This document shows, piece after piece, positions 25,613 through 34,263 of a stretch of 64,000 nucleotides of DNA. Source of the DNA: CAKSQF01 sp964568425. GTDB taxonomy: Bacteria; Bacillota; Clostridia; Oscillospirales; CAG-272. Numbering within the stretch: position 1 is the stretch's first letter; each line of letters starts with the position of its first letter. The position numbers and the translations under genes are program-made. The stretch lies in the NCBI GenBank assembly GCA_964568425.1, contig CAZMPO010000008.1:1-64000 (forward strand), read 5' to 3'. The notes beneath the pieces were generated by a model that had not been told where the DNA came from, searched no databases, and saw nothing but the letters and a program-made list of their open reading frames with translations.

Positions 25613-26770
25613 ATGATAAGAAGGTTTTTGACCGTTTTTGCGATATTTTTCCTTTTGACCGTTATAGTTTGCTCTGTTATCATTCTCTCGAAGCAGGATA
25701 AAGCACCTACAACTTTCACCTCGGATCTACCGACGATCGTCACAACGGCGATCAAAGCGACAAACAAGACCACTTCCGATGGAGAACAGATTTCGACCAC
25801 AAGAGTAAACCCCAAAACCACAACAAAAAGTTTAACTACAACAAAACCTCAAACCGATAAAGTACCCGTAACAGAGGTAAAAACACAAGGTGTGACGACT
25901 ATGCCCCAAACAACAGTTCCGAAAACCGAGTCTCCGATAACAACGGCCAAACCGATCACAACAACGACAACTGTAAAAGCAACAACGACTGCCGCACCGC
26001 CGGTCACCGCAAAACCGATCGATTACAACATCTATATCGATCCGAGCGGTGATGATTGGAGCGATCAATATTTATTGCTCGTTAATGCAAGCAACCCTAT
26101 CGCTCCCGACTACGAAAAGTCGGTAAGCCCACTCTCGAACATCGTTTCCTCATCGATCATTACCGAATATAACTACGGGAGGTTCATGAATTTCGAACTG
26201 AACGAATGCGCACTTCGGGCACTTACCGCTATGATACTCGAAGCGGAAAAGGATGGAATAAAAAATCTTTACTCGATAAGCTCTTACAGAAATTATGCTT
26301 TTCAGGAAAGGCTGTTCGCAAATAATGTAAAGCTGACACACAATTTTCTTTGTCAGCCCTGCGGCGTAAACTGGATCGGAAAGTCGTCAACATGCCCTGT
26401 TTGCGGTCAAAAAGCGAGCGGCGAGCTTCCTGTCTCGACCGAGGAAAAAGAAAAGAATGTCGCCACCTATTCCTGCCGACCCGGTACGAGTGATCATCAA
26501 ACAGGACTCGTTGTCGATCTCGTACAAACATCATTGCCCAACAAGTACCTTCATCTGATCCAAGAGTTCGGTGATACAGCGGCAGGGAAGTGGCTGGAAG
26601 AGAATTGCACAAGATTTGGGTTCATATTAAGATTCCCCAAGGACAAGGAGGATATCACCGGAATAATCTACGAGCCATGGCATTTTCGCTTTGTCGGAAA
26701 AACTCACGCCGAAAAGATGCGCGAACTCGGGATGTGCCTTGAAGAATACACCGAATATCTCTCAAAATAA
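25613..26770 (+). CDS. M15 family D-alanyl-D-alanine carboxypeptidase with inserted Cys4 knuckle
   Basis: This zinc carboxypeptidase of the VanY/DacB type trims the terminal D-Ala of peptidoglycan stem peptides. A membrane anchor (about 5-25) is followed by a Thr-rich linker (about 30-133) and the catalytic domain. The M15 motifs are SISSYRNYAFQ (221-231), SDHQTGLVVDL with zinc ligands H295 and D302, and EPWHFRFVG with E354 and ligand H357. Between them lies an extra segment with C247-x2-C250 and C261-x2-C264 (CQPC and CPVC), which looks like a zinc ribbon. That is not usual in VanY-type enzymes. AAAGGATG precedes the ATG. It follows the copper-amine-oxidase-like gene by 37 bases in the same unit. 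Confidence 0.9.
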   Translation: MIRRFLTVFAIFFLLTVIVCSVIILSKQDKAPTTFTSDLPTIVTTAIKATNKTTSDGEQISTTRVNPKTTTKSLTTTKPQTDKVPVTEVKTQGVTTMPQTTVPKTESPITTAKPITTTTTVKATTTAAPPVTAKPIDYNIYIDPSGDDWSDQYLLLVNASNPIAPDYEKSVSPLSNIVSSSIITEYNYGRFMNFELNECALRALTAMILEAEKDGIKNLYSISSYRNYAFQERLFANNVKLTHNFLCQPCGVNWIGKSSTCPVCGQKASGELPVSTEEKEKNVATYSCRPGTSDHQTGLVVDLVQTSLPNKYLHLIQEFGDTAAGKWLEENCTRFGFILRFPKDKEDITGIIYEPWHFRFVGKTHAEKMRELGMCLEEYTEYLSK

Positions 26771-26902
26771 TTCCTAAAAATCACACCGTAAACGGCGAAT
26801 TTCCCCTATAAATTCGGCTAAAACCAAATGAATTACATGTGCTTTTTGCCGAATGTAAAAAGAATGTGTCATAGTATAAATTATATTTGTGCATTCTGCC
26901 AC

Positions 26903-26931
26903 TTGATTTTTTTAAGACAATATGCTATAAT
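26903..26931 (+). promoter_or_regulatory. Promoter of tRNA-Glu
   Basis: TTGATT, a 17-base spacer and a perfect TATAAT with an extended -10 TG (TGCTATAAT). It ends 13 bases before the tRNA. Confidence 0.85.
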
Positions 26932-26944
26932 ATGCAGGCAATGA

Positions 26945-27019
26945 GGCCTGTTGGTCAAGCGGTTAAGACGTCGCCCTCTCACGGCGAAAACATGGGTTCG
27001 ATTCCCGTACGGGTCACCA
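26945..27019 (+). tRNA. tRNA-Glu (anticodon CUC)
   Basis: The 75-base gene folds as a cloverleaf. The acceptor arm pairs GGCCTGT with ACGGGTC, allowing two G-U pairs. The anticodon stem TCGCC/GGCGA encloses the loop CTCTCAC with anticodon CUC, which reads GAG. The T arm contains GGTTCGATTCC, and CCA is encoded at 27017-27019. A strong promoter before and a terminator after show it is transcribed alone. Confidence 0.96.
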
Positions 27020-27023
27020 AAAT

Positions 27024-27052
27024 AAAAACGCACACTGATGTGTGCGTTTTTT
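27024..27052 (+). terminator. Terminator of tRNA-Glu
   Basis: A 12-bp stem (27024-27035 with 27040-27051) has a 4-base loop and ends in a run of six T. It begins 5 bases after the tRNA CCA. Confidence 0.88.
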
Positions 27053-27225
27053 GCATATATATGCAAATTGTTGAAAAAGCACAAGTAATTATGCGTATAT
27101 CAAAAATTTTCGTAAAAAATGTCAATTACATACCCTTTAACGAACAATTTTCGCAAAAACATCACTTTTTCAAGAAATATTTTAGAGAAAAGGCGGATGC
27201 GGCGTTATACTGCCGCTAAAGTGAT

Positions 27226-28467
27226 ATGAAATTTAATGCAATTGTTGGACAATCGGGCGGACCAACATCCGCTATTAACGCGACTCTTGCCGGCGTGATC
27301 TCCGAGGCACTCGCCTCCGAGTTTATAGATACCCTCTATGGTGCAAAAAACGGCATCGACGGCATCATCTCCGACGATTTGGTCAACTTGACCGATCTCT
27401 TTTCGGGTGATGGTGCAAGTGAAGATCTTGAACTTTTGAAGACGACACCTGCCGCCGCACTCGGTTCGTGCCGACACAAGCTCCCTAAAAGCGCGGATGA
27501 CGATAGCAATGGTATTTACGCAAAGCTTTTCGAAGCTTTTAAAAAGTATAACATAGGCTATTTCTTCTATATCGGCGGAAACGATTCGATGGATACGGTC
27601 ATGAAGCTCAGCTCTGTTGCAAAACAGTTTGGAGCCGAGCATATCAGGTTTATCGGCGTACCGAAAACGATCGATAACGATCTTTGTGAGACCGATCATA
27701 CCCCCGGATACGGATCGGCGGCAAAATATATCGCGTCTGTCATGCAGGGCGTCCTTTACGACTGCGCTGTGTATACAGTCAGATCGGTGACGATCGTCGA
27801 GATCATGGGACGCGATTCAGGCTGGCTCACATGTGCCGCCGCACTGCCGAGGCTTAACGGCAGAGCACCTGATTATGTCTATCTGCCCGAGGTAGATTTT
27901 GACAACGAAAAATTCATAAACGATATCAAGAAAGCTCACGAGACTCATCCGAATGTTGTCGTAGCCGTTTCCGAGGGTATCAGATATTCGGACGGCAGAT
28001 ATGTCGGTGAGAGCAATCAAAGCGGTGCGACCGATGTCTTCGGACACAAATATCTCGCCGGAGCAGGCAAGACGCTCGAACAGCTCGTCAAGGCAGAGCT
28101 TGGTTGCAAGGTCAGATCCTTTGAACTCAGTCTACCGCAAAGAAGTGCATCATTCTGTCTTTCGCTTTGCGACATTGAAGAATCATTCGGTGTCGGAAAA
28201 GCAGCGGTCAATGCCGCAAAGAAAGGCGAGAGCGGTGTTGTGCTTGCTTATGTTCGATCGAGCGACGCGAACGAGTACAAGATCACATATGAGTCGGTTG
28301 ACATAACAAAAGCCGCAAATCGCGTAAAAACGGTCCCTGTAGAGTTTATCTCGCACGATCACAACAATGTCACCGACAAATGCCTTGAATACATTTCTCC
28401 GATGCTTCTCGGAGAACCCAAGCTTAAGTACATGAACGGAATCCCCGTTCATTACATAATAAAATAA
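27226..28467 (+). CDS. pfp: Pyrophosphate-type phosphofructokinase
   Basis: The enzyme phosphorylates fructose 6-phosphate to the 1,6-bisphosphate in glycolysis. The PFK fold is seen from GQSGGPTSAINAT. IGGNDSMDT occupies the position of the ATP-type GGDGS motif, and VPKTIDNDL has a lysine (K147) where ATP-dependent enzymes have glycine. Those two changes mark the PPi-dependent group. The 413 residues fit that group and exceed ATP-PFK (about 320). The reaction is therefore probably reversible. Only a poor ribosome site precedes the ATG, and I could not find a convincing promoter after the tRNA terminator. With fba and pgi also in the window, three glycolytic steps are covered. Confidence 0.92.
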   Translation: MKFNAIVGQSGGPTSAINATLAGVISEALASEFIDTLYGAKNGIDGIISDDLVNLTDLFSGDGASEDLELLKTTPAAALGSCRHKLPKSADDDSNGIYAKLFEAFKKYNIGYFFYIGGNDSMDTVMKLSSVAKQFGAEHIRFIGVPKTIDNDLCETDHTPGYGSAAKYIASVMQGVLYDCAVYTVRSVTIVEIMGRDSGWLTCAAALPRLNGRAPDYVYLPEVDFDNEKFINDIKKAHETHPNVVVAVSEGIRYSDGRYVGESNQSGATDVFGHKYLAGAGKTLEQLVKAELGCKVRSFELSLPQRSASFCLSLCDIEESFGVGKAAVNAAKKGESGVVLAYVRSSDANEYKITYESVDITKAANRVKTVPVEFISHDHNNVTDKCLEYISPMLLGEPKLKYMNGIPVHYIIK

Positions 28468-28504
28468 TCAAAAAAACAAAATCAGAAACAAAGAGGTAAA
28501 AAAG

Positions 28505-29605
28505 ATGAACAGACGCTACACTTTTTCGGCAGGTCCGTCAATGATCCCCGCAGCCGTTCTCGAGAAGGCGGCAGAGGGTCTTATCAACTATAACGGCAGT
28601 GGATTTTCGGTAATGGAGATGAGTCACCGATCGTCCGACTTCGAAAAGATACTTTCCGACGCTGAGTCTGATCTTCGATCTCTGCTCAATATTCCCGATA
28701 ATTACAAAGTCCTTTTCCTTCAGGGAGGAGCATCTACGCAGTTTTCTGCCGTTCCGCTCAATCTCCTTTTCGGCAGCGGCAAAGCTGACTATGTCGTGAC
28801 AGGACTTTTCTCGAAAAAAGCATACGCTGAGGCGCAAAAATATGGCGATATAAGGCTCGTTTCGTCGTCTGCCGACAAGAACTTCACCTACATTCCGAAG
28901 CTCACAAAAGACGATTTCAGACCCGATGCCGATTATGTCCACATCTGCTTCAACAACACTATCTACGGAACAAAATGGAACTACATCCCCGACACGGGTG
29001 ATATTCCTCTTGTTGCCGATATGTCTTCCTGCATCCTCTCCGAGCCGATTGATGTGTCGAAATTCGGACTTATCTATGCAGGCGCGCAGAAAAACATGGG
29101 TCCGTCCGGCGTTACTATCGTAATCGTCCGCGACGACTTGATCGGTCACATTCGCGAGAACGCACCTGCAATGTTTGACTATAAGCTCATGGCTGATAAC
29201 GACTCCATGTACAACACGCCTCCTTGCTGGTCGATCTACATGGCAGGACTTGTATACAAGTGGGTGCTCTCAATGGGCGGAACGCAGGCAATGGCAGAGC
29301 TTAACCAAAAGAAGGCAAAGCTTTTCTATGACTATCTTGACAGCCAAGATTACTATGTCAACACAGTTGAACCCGAGTGCCGTTCGCTTATGAATGTCAC
29401 ATTTGTCACCGGCGACCCCGATCTTGATAAGCTTTTTGTAAAGCAGGCTACCGAGGCAGGTTTTGTCAGCCTTAAGGGTCACCGCAGTGTCGGCGGTATG
29501 CGTGCATCCATCTACAATGCGATGCCGTACGAAGCCATCGATGCTCTTGTAAACTTTATGAAGGAATTTGCCGCGGCAAATCCTAAAAAAGCGACGGAGG
29601 TGTAA
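28505..29605 (+). CDS. serC: Phosphoserine aminotransferase
   Basis: SerC is a PLP enzyme that makes phosphoserine from 3-phosphohydroxypyruvate and glutamate, the second step of serine synthesis. It opens with the family block YTFSAGPSMIPAAVLEKA. The PLP-lysine region is IYAGAQKNMGPSGVTIV, and the C-terminal GHRSVGGMRASIYNAMP is conserved. The length of 366 residues is normal. AGAGG lies 8 bases before the ATG. The next gene, serA, begins 6 bases after its stop, so the two steps are made together. Confidence 0.97.
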   Translation: MNRRYTFSAGPSMIPAAVLEKAAEGLINYNGSGFSVMEMSHRSSDFEKILSDAESDLRSLLNIPDNYKVLFLQGGASTQFSAVPLNLLFGSGKADYVVTGLFSKKAYAEAQKYGDIRLVSSSADKNFTYIPKLTKDDFRPDADYVHICFNNTIYGTKWNYIPDTGDIPLVADMSSCILSEPIDVSKFGLIYAGAQKNMGPSGVTIVIVRDDLIGHIRENAPAMFDYKLMADNDSMYNTPPCWSIYMAGLVYKWVLSMGGTQAMAELNQKKAKLFYDYLDSQDYYVNTVEPECRSLMNVTFVTGDPDLDKLFVKQATEAGFVSLKGHRSVGGMRASIYNAMPYEAIDALVNFMKEFAAANPKKATEV

Positions 29606-29611
29606 GCTGTC

Positions 29612-30772
29612 ATGAACAACATCCTTTTGCTTAATAAGATATCAAAACACGGAACCGACAGATTTGACGGCGCGAAATATGCCGTTTCGGACGCTTGCGA
29701 CAATCCCGATGCGATAATGGTCAGAAGTGCATCGATGCACACATATCCGTTTGGTTCGTCTCTGCGTGCGATCGCCAGAGCAGGTGCGGGTGTCAACAAT
29801 ATTCCGATCGATGAATGCGCGTCCGAAGGAATCGTTGTTTTCAATACCCCCGGCGCAAACGCAAACGCCGTTAAAGAGCTTACAATCGCCGCTCTTCTTC
29901 TTGCCTCGCGTGACATTGTCGGCGGCATAGGCTGGGCATCAACGCTTTCGGAGAATGCTGCCGCCGCTGTTGAAAAAGGCAAATCAAAATTTGCGGGCGT
30001 TGAGCTTCGCGGCAAAACGCTTGGAATAATCGGACTCGGCGCGATCGGCGGAATGGTCGCCAATACCGCCGTTGCTCTCGGAATGAATGTCATCGGCTTT
30101 GATCCGTTTATGTCGGTCGATGCCGCATGGAGACTTTCTTCCGCTGTCAAAAAAGCAGCTGATTTCGACGAGATCTATCGCGAGAGCGATTTTATCAGCC
30201 TTCACACGCCGGCAACAAAAGACACCAAAGGAATGATCAACGCCGAGTCGATCGCAAAGATGAAGGATGGCGTCAGGATCGTCAATATCGCTCGCGCAGA
30301 TCTTGTCAACAGCGATGATGTCAAAAAAGCGATCGCCGACGGTAAGATCGCAAAATATGTTGTAGATTTCCCGACAGATGATACTGTTGGTGTCGAAAAT
30401 ATAATCACTATCCCACACCTCGGTGCGTCTACCGAAGAATCGGAAGATAACTGTGCGATAATGGCTGCCGATCAGCTTATCGATTTCCTCGAAAACGGAA
30501 ATATCAAAAACAGCGTCAATTATCCGACAGTCATACTTGATCGAGGGAATTGTTCTAGAATCTGCATCCTTCACAAGAACATCCCCGCAATGATCTCCTC
30601 GGTCGCGACGAAAATTGCAGGCAAAGGGCTCAATATCGAGCACATGCAGAACGCATCTAAGGGCGATTTTGCGTACACCGTTGTCGATGTCGATGAGCAT
30701 ATCCCCGATGATATCGCAAACGATTGCATGACCATCGACGGTGTTATCCGCGTTTTCACTATCAATAATTAA
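29612..30772 (+). CDS. serA: D-3-phosphoglycerate dehydrogenase
   Basis: SerA oxidises 3-phosphoglycerate to 3-phosphohydroxypyruvate, the first step of serine synthesis. The NAD-binding motif LGIIGLGAIGG (about 131-141) and catalytic Arg/Glu/His regions typical of D-2-hydroxyacid dehydrogenases are seen: RIVNIARADLVN, VVDFPTDD and TIPHLGASTEESEDNCA. A C-terminal ACT domain (about 310-386) probably gives serine feedback. The 386 residues make this the short type without the intervening domain. GGAGGTG precedes the ATG and overlaps the end of serC. Confidence 0.95.
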   Translation: MNNILLLNKISKHGTDRFDGAKYAVSDACDNPDAIMVRSASMHTYPFGSSLRAIARAGAGVNNIPIDECASEGIVVFNTPGANANAVKELTIAALLLASRDIVGGIGWASTLSENAAAAVEKGKSKFAGVELRGKTLGIIGLGAIGGMVANTAVALGMNVIGFDPFMSVDAAWRLSSAVKKAADFDEIYRESDFISLHTPATKDTKGMINAESIAKMKDGVRIVNIARADLVNSDDVKKAIADGKIAKYVVDFPTDDTVGVENIITIPHLGASTEESEDNCAIMAADQLIDFLENGNIKNSVNYPTVILDRGNCSRICILHKNIPAMISSVATKIAGKGLNIEHMQNASKGDFAYTVVDVDEHIPDDIANDCMTIDGVIRVFTINN

Positions 30773-30778
30773 AATCAA

Positions 30779-30812
30779 AAAAAGTCAAGGCTGTTTGTCC
30801 TTGACTTTTTCT
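30779..30812 (+). terminator. Intrinsic terminator after serA
   Basis: A 12-bp perfect stem (30779-30790 with 30799-30810) with an 8-base loop, A-rich before and T-rich after. It isolates serCA from the ABC exporter. Confidence 0.88.
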
Positions 30813-30897
30813 TTGGGCACAATGCACAAAAACAGCAGGTGATTTTTGTGCATTGTGCCGATTTTTTCGGATCCAATGTTTTTTTCAAAAATTAGTA

Positions 30898-30925
30898 TTG
30901 ACATTTTTGACTTTTGTTGTATAAT
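30898..30925 (+). promoter_or_regulatory. Promoter of the ABC exporter operon
   Basis: Perfect TTGACA, a 16-base spacer and perfect TATAAT, about 36 bases before the permease start. It is among the strongest-looking promoters in the window. Confidence 0.85.
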
Positions 30926-30960
30926 TGATTAAAAAGATGACTTTCTTGGCAAGGAGGACG

Positions 30961-33309
30961 ATGGAATTGAAGCTTTTTATGAATGAGATCCGCAAACAAA
31001 TGAGCGGCAAAACGATAGTGCTTGTCTTGTTGATCTTACTTCTTTTGAACAGCCTTTTTGCATATATTTACGCAAGAGACAACACCGATCTTGAAAATCT
31101 TGAGGCATTTCGCGAGCTGAACAAGGATTTTAATGAAGATCCGGAGGCGATACGCGCACTTTTTGAAAAATACGAAAACGCAAGCGATGAATACAATAAC
31201 GCTCTTTTGGAATGGGTCAGCAACGGCAAAAAGGGAGACCGTCCGATAGCTGAGCCCATCCCTCATACATATTCAGATGAAAATGATGACCAAACCGTCA
31301 TGTTTCTATTTTTCCGTGATGTTTTGACCGAGGAACAATACAAGGAAAAGATCAACGCAAATATCGATGAAGCATTTCGCCAACTGCGTGATTTTGATAA
31401 CAACGGCTACGACAAAAATGCTTACATATACAGATATCAAATCAGATTTATCGAACAATATCGTAATTTGGTCGACAAGATCGATCTAAACGGCGGATAT
31501 ATTTTCGGATGGGATCTGCTTTTCTCTTACAGCGGAACATTCCTATTTGCCGCTCTTGCAATGATCTTTATCGGAAGCAGACTGTTTCCCATAGAGAAAG
31601 ACACCGGAATGCATTTGATTCTTCGCACAACCAAAAAGGGAAGGTGGTCGATTGCCCTTACAAAGATCTTGACGGTATTCGTTCTTTCTTTTGTCGTGAC
31701 CATCATCTTCTTTTTATCCTCTTACGCGGTGATCGATGTCTATACGGGCTTTTCGTCATGGAACGATCCGATACAGCAGATCAAAAATTTCTTTATGTCT
31801 CCGCATCTGATCAGCATCATGGAATGTCTTATTCTCACCATGCTGCTTACCGCACTCACTTTGTTTGCTCTTTCGATCATGACAGCATGTTTTACGCTGA
31901 TCATGAAACATTCATTTGCCGGAATTTTAGCATCGGCGGCAATCTGCGGTGTATTTTTCTTCCTGTCTCTTAAGGGTGATCAAAATTTTATCAGATACGC
32001 AAATATTTTCACGGTTTCCTCCGGAGAAAAGCTTTTTTCGACATGGCGTGCTCTCCACGTCGGAGACCATCCCGTGTCACAGATCATCCCCATCTCGCTC
32101 ATGATCGCGCTGTTTTCGGTATTATCCATCGTCGCTTGTCTATTGCTGTGGGTAATCCGCGGAATAGGCGTTTCCAATCCGCGTTCGCGAAGGATCATTG
32201 CCGATATCAGAAAGATCAGGGAGAGGTTTTCAAGACCGAGGATAGCGTCTCTTTCGCTTACACGACATGAATTAAAGAAGCTGTTCCCGTCAACGACTAT
32301 TCTGATCTGCATACTCATAATGATCGCCAAGATCTTTTCGGTCAACATAAGCTTTTCGCCTAACGAATCCTATCAGTCGCTAATAAAACAGCGTTTCATA
32401 GACGAATACGAAGAATACACGCTTGATGAGACATACGATCTTGTTTCTGATAAAGTTGCGTATTATGACGAAATAACCTCAACAAAGTATGTAAACGATA
32501 TGGCAGTCAAACGCATCAATGATGAGATCACATATGAAGAATATCAAAGCTTCCGCGATGAATATGATGAGGCTATCATTCTTTCGGATATGCTTGTCTC
32601 TTTTCAGTCTGAGCTTGAATATCTGGTTGAAAAAGAGGCAGAGACGGGCATTGCCACCAAGCCTATAGTCAGCACCGGGTTCTATGTCCTTATGGATAGC
32701 GACTTCGACATCGCCTTGACCGTGCTGATAATCGTGATATTCAGCGGCATCTATTCAAAGGAATACGAAAGCGGATTTATATCGCTGATGAAAAGCACCA
32801 AACGAGGCAGAAACAATGTCTTTTGGACAAAGACAGCATTAACATGCGGATTGTCGATGATAACATCAGTCGCGCTTTTTGCCGTAGATCTTTTGTTTGC
32901 GTTTGGCAGATATGACATGTCGTATGTCAACTCGCCGCTCTTTGCGATCAGAACCTACAGTAATACGAGCTCGGGCGTTACGATCATGCAATATATTATG
33001 TTGACTGCCATAATGCGTACCGTTTCGTTTATGATCTTTGCTCTCCTTGTAAACGGTCTTTCCGGTACACTTTGCACCGAATGGATCACCGCGGGAGTGT
33101 CACTTATGATGTTTATACCATATCTGCTCTACGGACTCGGAATAAAGCTGTTCCAATACGCCGATATATCGATCTTGCTTTCATTTGACAGATTGTATCT
33201 GCTATCGACAGCACTTGGCGGAGTTTGGCTTGTCATCATGCTGTATCTGATCTGGAGCGGAATAACACTTCTGCTTACAATAAGTACAAGACGAAAATTG
33301 TGCAAATAA
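30961..33309 (+). CDS. ABC-type membrane permease with internal duplication
   Basis: The 782-residue protein has about a dozen hydrophobic segments and no ATPase motif; it pairs with the ATPase gene 14 bases downstream. The two halves look alike. Each begins with a helix after an acidic-basic stretch (LFMNEIRKQM and LTRHELKKLF). Each has a segment of E-x-D/S-G followed by T-K-K/R-G-R (about residues 210-225 and 599-615) just after a membrane helix. This suggests tandem duplication of an ABC-2 type permease, so a single chain forms both halves of the pore. Large charged loops (about 40-165 and 460-570) probably lie outside. The start at 30961 follows AAGGAGG at a short 3-base spacing; 30925 and 30967 are alternatives. 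The substrate is unknown. Confidence 0.8.
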   Translation: MELKLFMNEIRKQMSGKTIVLVLLILLLLNSLFAYIYARDNTDLENLEAFRELNKDFNEDPEAIRALFEKYENASDEYNNALLEWVSNGKKGDRPIAEPIPHTYSDENDDQTVMFLFFRDVLTEEQYKEKINANIDEAFRQLRDFDNNGYDKNAYIYRYQIRFIEQYRNLVDKIDLNGGYIFGWDLLFSYSGTFLFAALAMIFIGSRLFPIEKDTGMHLILRTTKKGRWSIALTKILTVFVLSFVVTIIFFLSSYAVIDVYTGFSSWNDPIQQIKNFFMSPHLISIMECLILTMLLTALTLFALSIMTACFTLIMKHSFAGILASAAICGVFFFLSLKGDQNFIRYANIFTVSSGEKLFSTWRALHVGDHPVSQIIPISLMIALFSVLSIVACLLLWVIRGIGVSNPRSRRIIADIRKIRERFSRPRIASLSLTRHELKKLFPSTTILICILIMIAKIFSVNISFSPNESYQSLIKQRFIDEYEEYTLDETYDLVSDKVAYYDEITSTKYVNDMAVKRINDEITYEEYQSFRDEYDEAIILSDMLVSFQSELEYLVEKEAETGIATKPIVSTGFYVLMDSDFDIALTVLIIVIFSGIYSKEYESGFISLMKSTKRGRNNVFWTKTALTCGLSMITSVALFAVDLLFAFGRYDMSYVNSPLFAIRTYSNTSSGVTIMQYIMLTAIMRTVSFMIFALLVNGLSGTLCTEWITAGVSLMMFIPYLLYGLGIKLFQYADISILLSFDRLYLLSTALGGVWLVIMLYLIWSGITLLLTISTRRKLCK

Positions 33310-33323
33310 AAGGAGGGATCGCT

Positions 33324-34205
33324 ATGAAACTAACATTTAAAGACATAGATAAATCTTACGGGTCAAACCATGCGCTTGATCATTTTTCTGCCGAGTTTGA
33401 GCATGGCATATATGCTCTCATGGGACCTAACGGTTCGGGCAAAACAACGCTTATAAACATCATTACCGATAATCTTAAGGCGGATTCGGGAGAGATTCTT
33501 TACAATGGAGAGAATATCCTGAAGCTCGGCAAAGATTTCAGATCCAAGATCGGCTTTATGCCGCAATATCCGGGCATGTATCCCGGATTTATGGTCGAAG
33601 AATTTATGCTCTACATGAGTACATTAAAGGGCATGAAAAAAAGCATTGCGACTAGCTCGATAAAAGAAATACTTGAAGCGGTTGAGCTTTGGGATGTGAA
33701 GGGAAGAAAGATAACGGCTCTTTCGGGCGGCATGAAGCAGAGACTCGCACTTGCCCAGGCAGTTCTCGGTGATCCCGAAATAATAATACTTGACGAGCCG
33801 ACCGCGGGGCTTGATCCGAAGCAAAGAATATCGATACGAAACTACATATCATCGATCGCTTTAAGCAAAATGGTGCTGATTGCAACGCATGTTGTGAGCG
33901 ATGTTGAATTTATCGCGAAAGATATAATTTTCTTGAACAAAGGAAGAATTACTGATTTTGCGCCTGCTGTATCTCTTGCATCAAAGATAAGCGGAAAAGT
34001 GTTTGAGATCACATGCACCGCTGATGATCTGGCAAGAGTACGACAGATGTACAGGATAATAAGTTTGGTACAATCTACAGAAGGTCTGCGGATCCGCGTG
34101 TTGTCAGAAGATGTACCTGCCTCTGAGTTCAGGGCAATACCTGTCGAACCTTCTCTTGAAGATTATTATCTCTATACTTTTGGCGAAAATATTGAAGGAT
34201 ACTAA
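33324..34205 (+). CDS. ABC transporter ATP-binding protein
   Basis: This 293-residue ATPase drives the permease encoded just upstream. Walker A GPNGSGKTT starts at 34, the signature LSGGMKQR is at 133-140 and Walker B IIILDEP at 153-159, with the switch His in IATHVVSD. The C-terminal part beyond about 220 resembles the extra domain of drug and bacteriocin exporters such as BcrA, and ends in LEDYYLY. The start at 33324 is chosen from a good AAGGAGGG site. The longer frame back to 33225 lies inside the permease gene. Confidence 0.93.
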   Translation: MKLTFKDIDKSYGSNHALDHFSAEFEHGIYALMGPNGSGKTTLINIITDNLKADSGEILYNGENILKLGKDFRSKIGFMPQYPGMYPGFMVEEFMLYMSTLKGMKKSIATSSIKEILEAVELWDVKGRKITALSGGMKQRLALAQAVLGDPEIIILDEPTAGLDPKQRISIRNYISSIALSKMVLIATHVVSDVEFIAKDIIFLNKGRITDFAPAVSLASKISGKVFEITCTADDLARVRQMYRIISLVQSTEGLRIRVLSEDVPASEFRAIPVEPSLEDYYLYTFGENIEGY

Positions 34206-34210
34206 ACAAA

Positions 34211-34252
34211 TCACCCTTTCCGAAGAAACCTTCTTTGGAAAGGGTGAATTTT
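34211..34252. terminator. Long-stem terminator between the ABC exporter and glnS
   Basis: A 17-bp stem (34211-34227 with 34231-34247, one G-T pair) has a 3-base loop. It is followed by ATTTTT on the plus strand. Being palindromic, it can also serve the minus-strand glnS gene ending at 34264. Confidence 0.85.
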
Positions 34253-34263
34253 TGCCTGATGGG

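Noticed and set aside
26794..26818. Hairpin after the M15 gene as a terminator
   Set aside because: The stem is only 7 bp with a mismatch near the base and no T-run follows.
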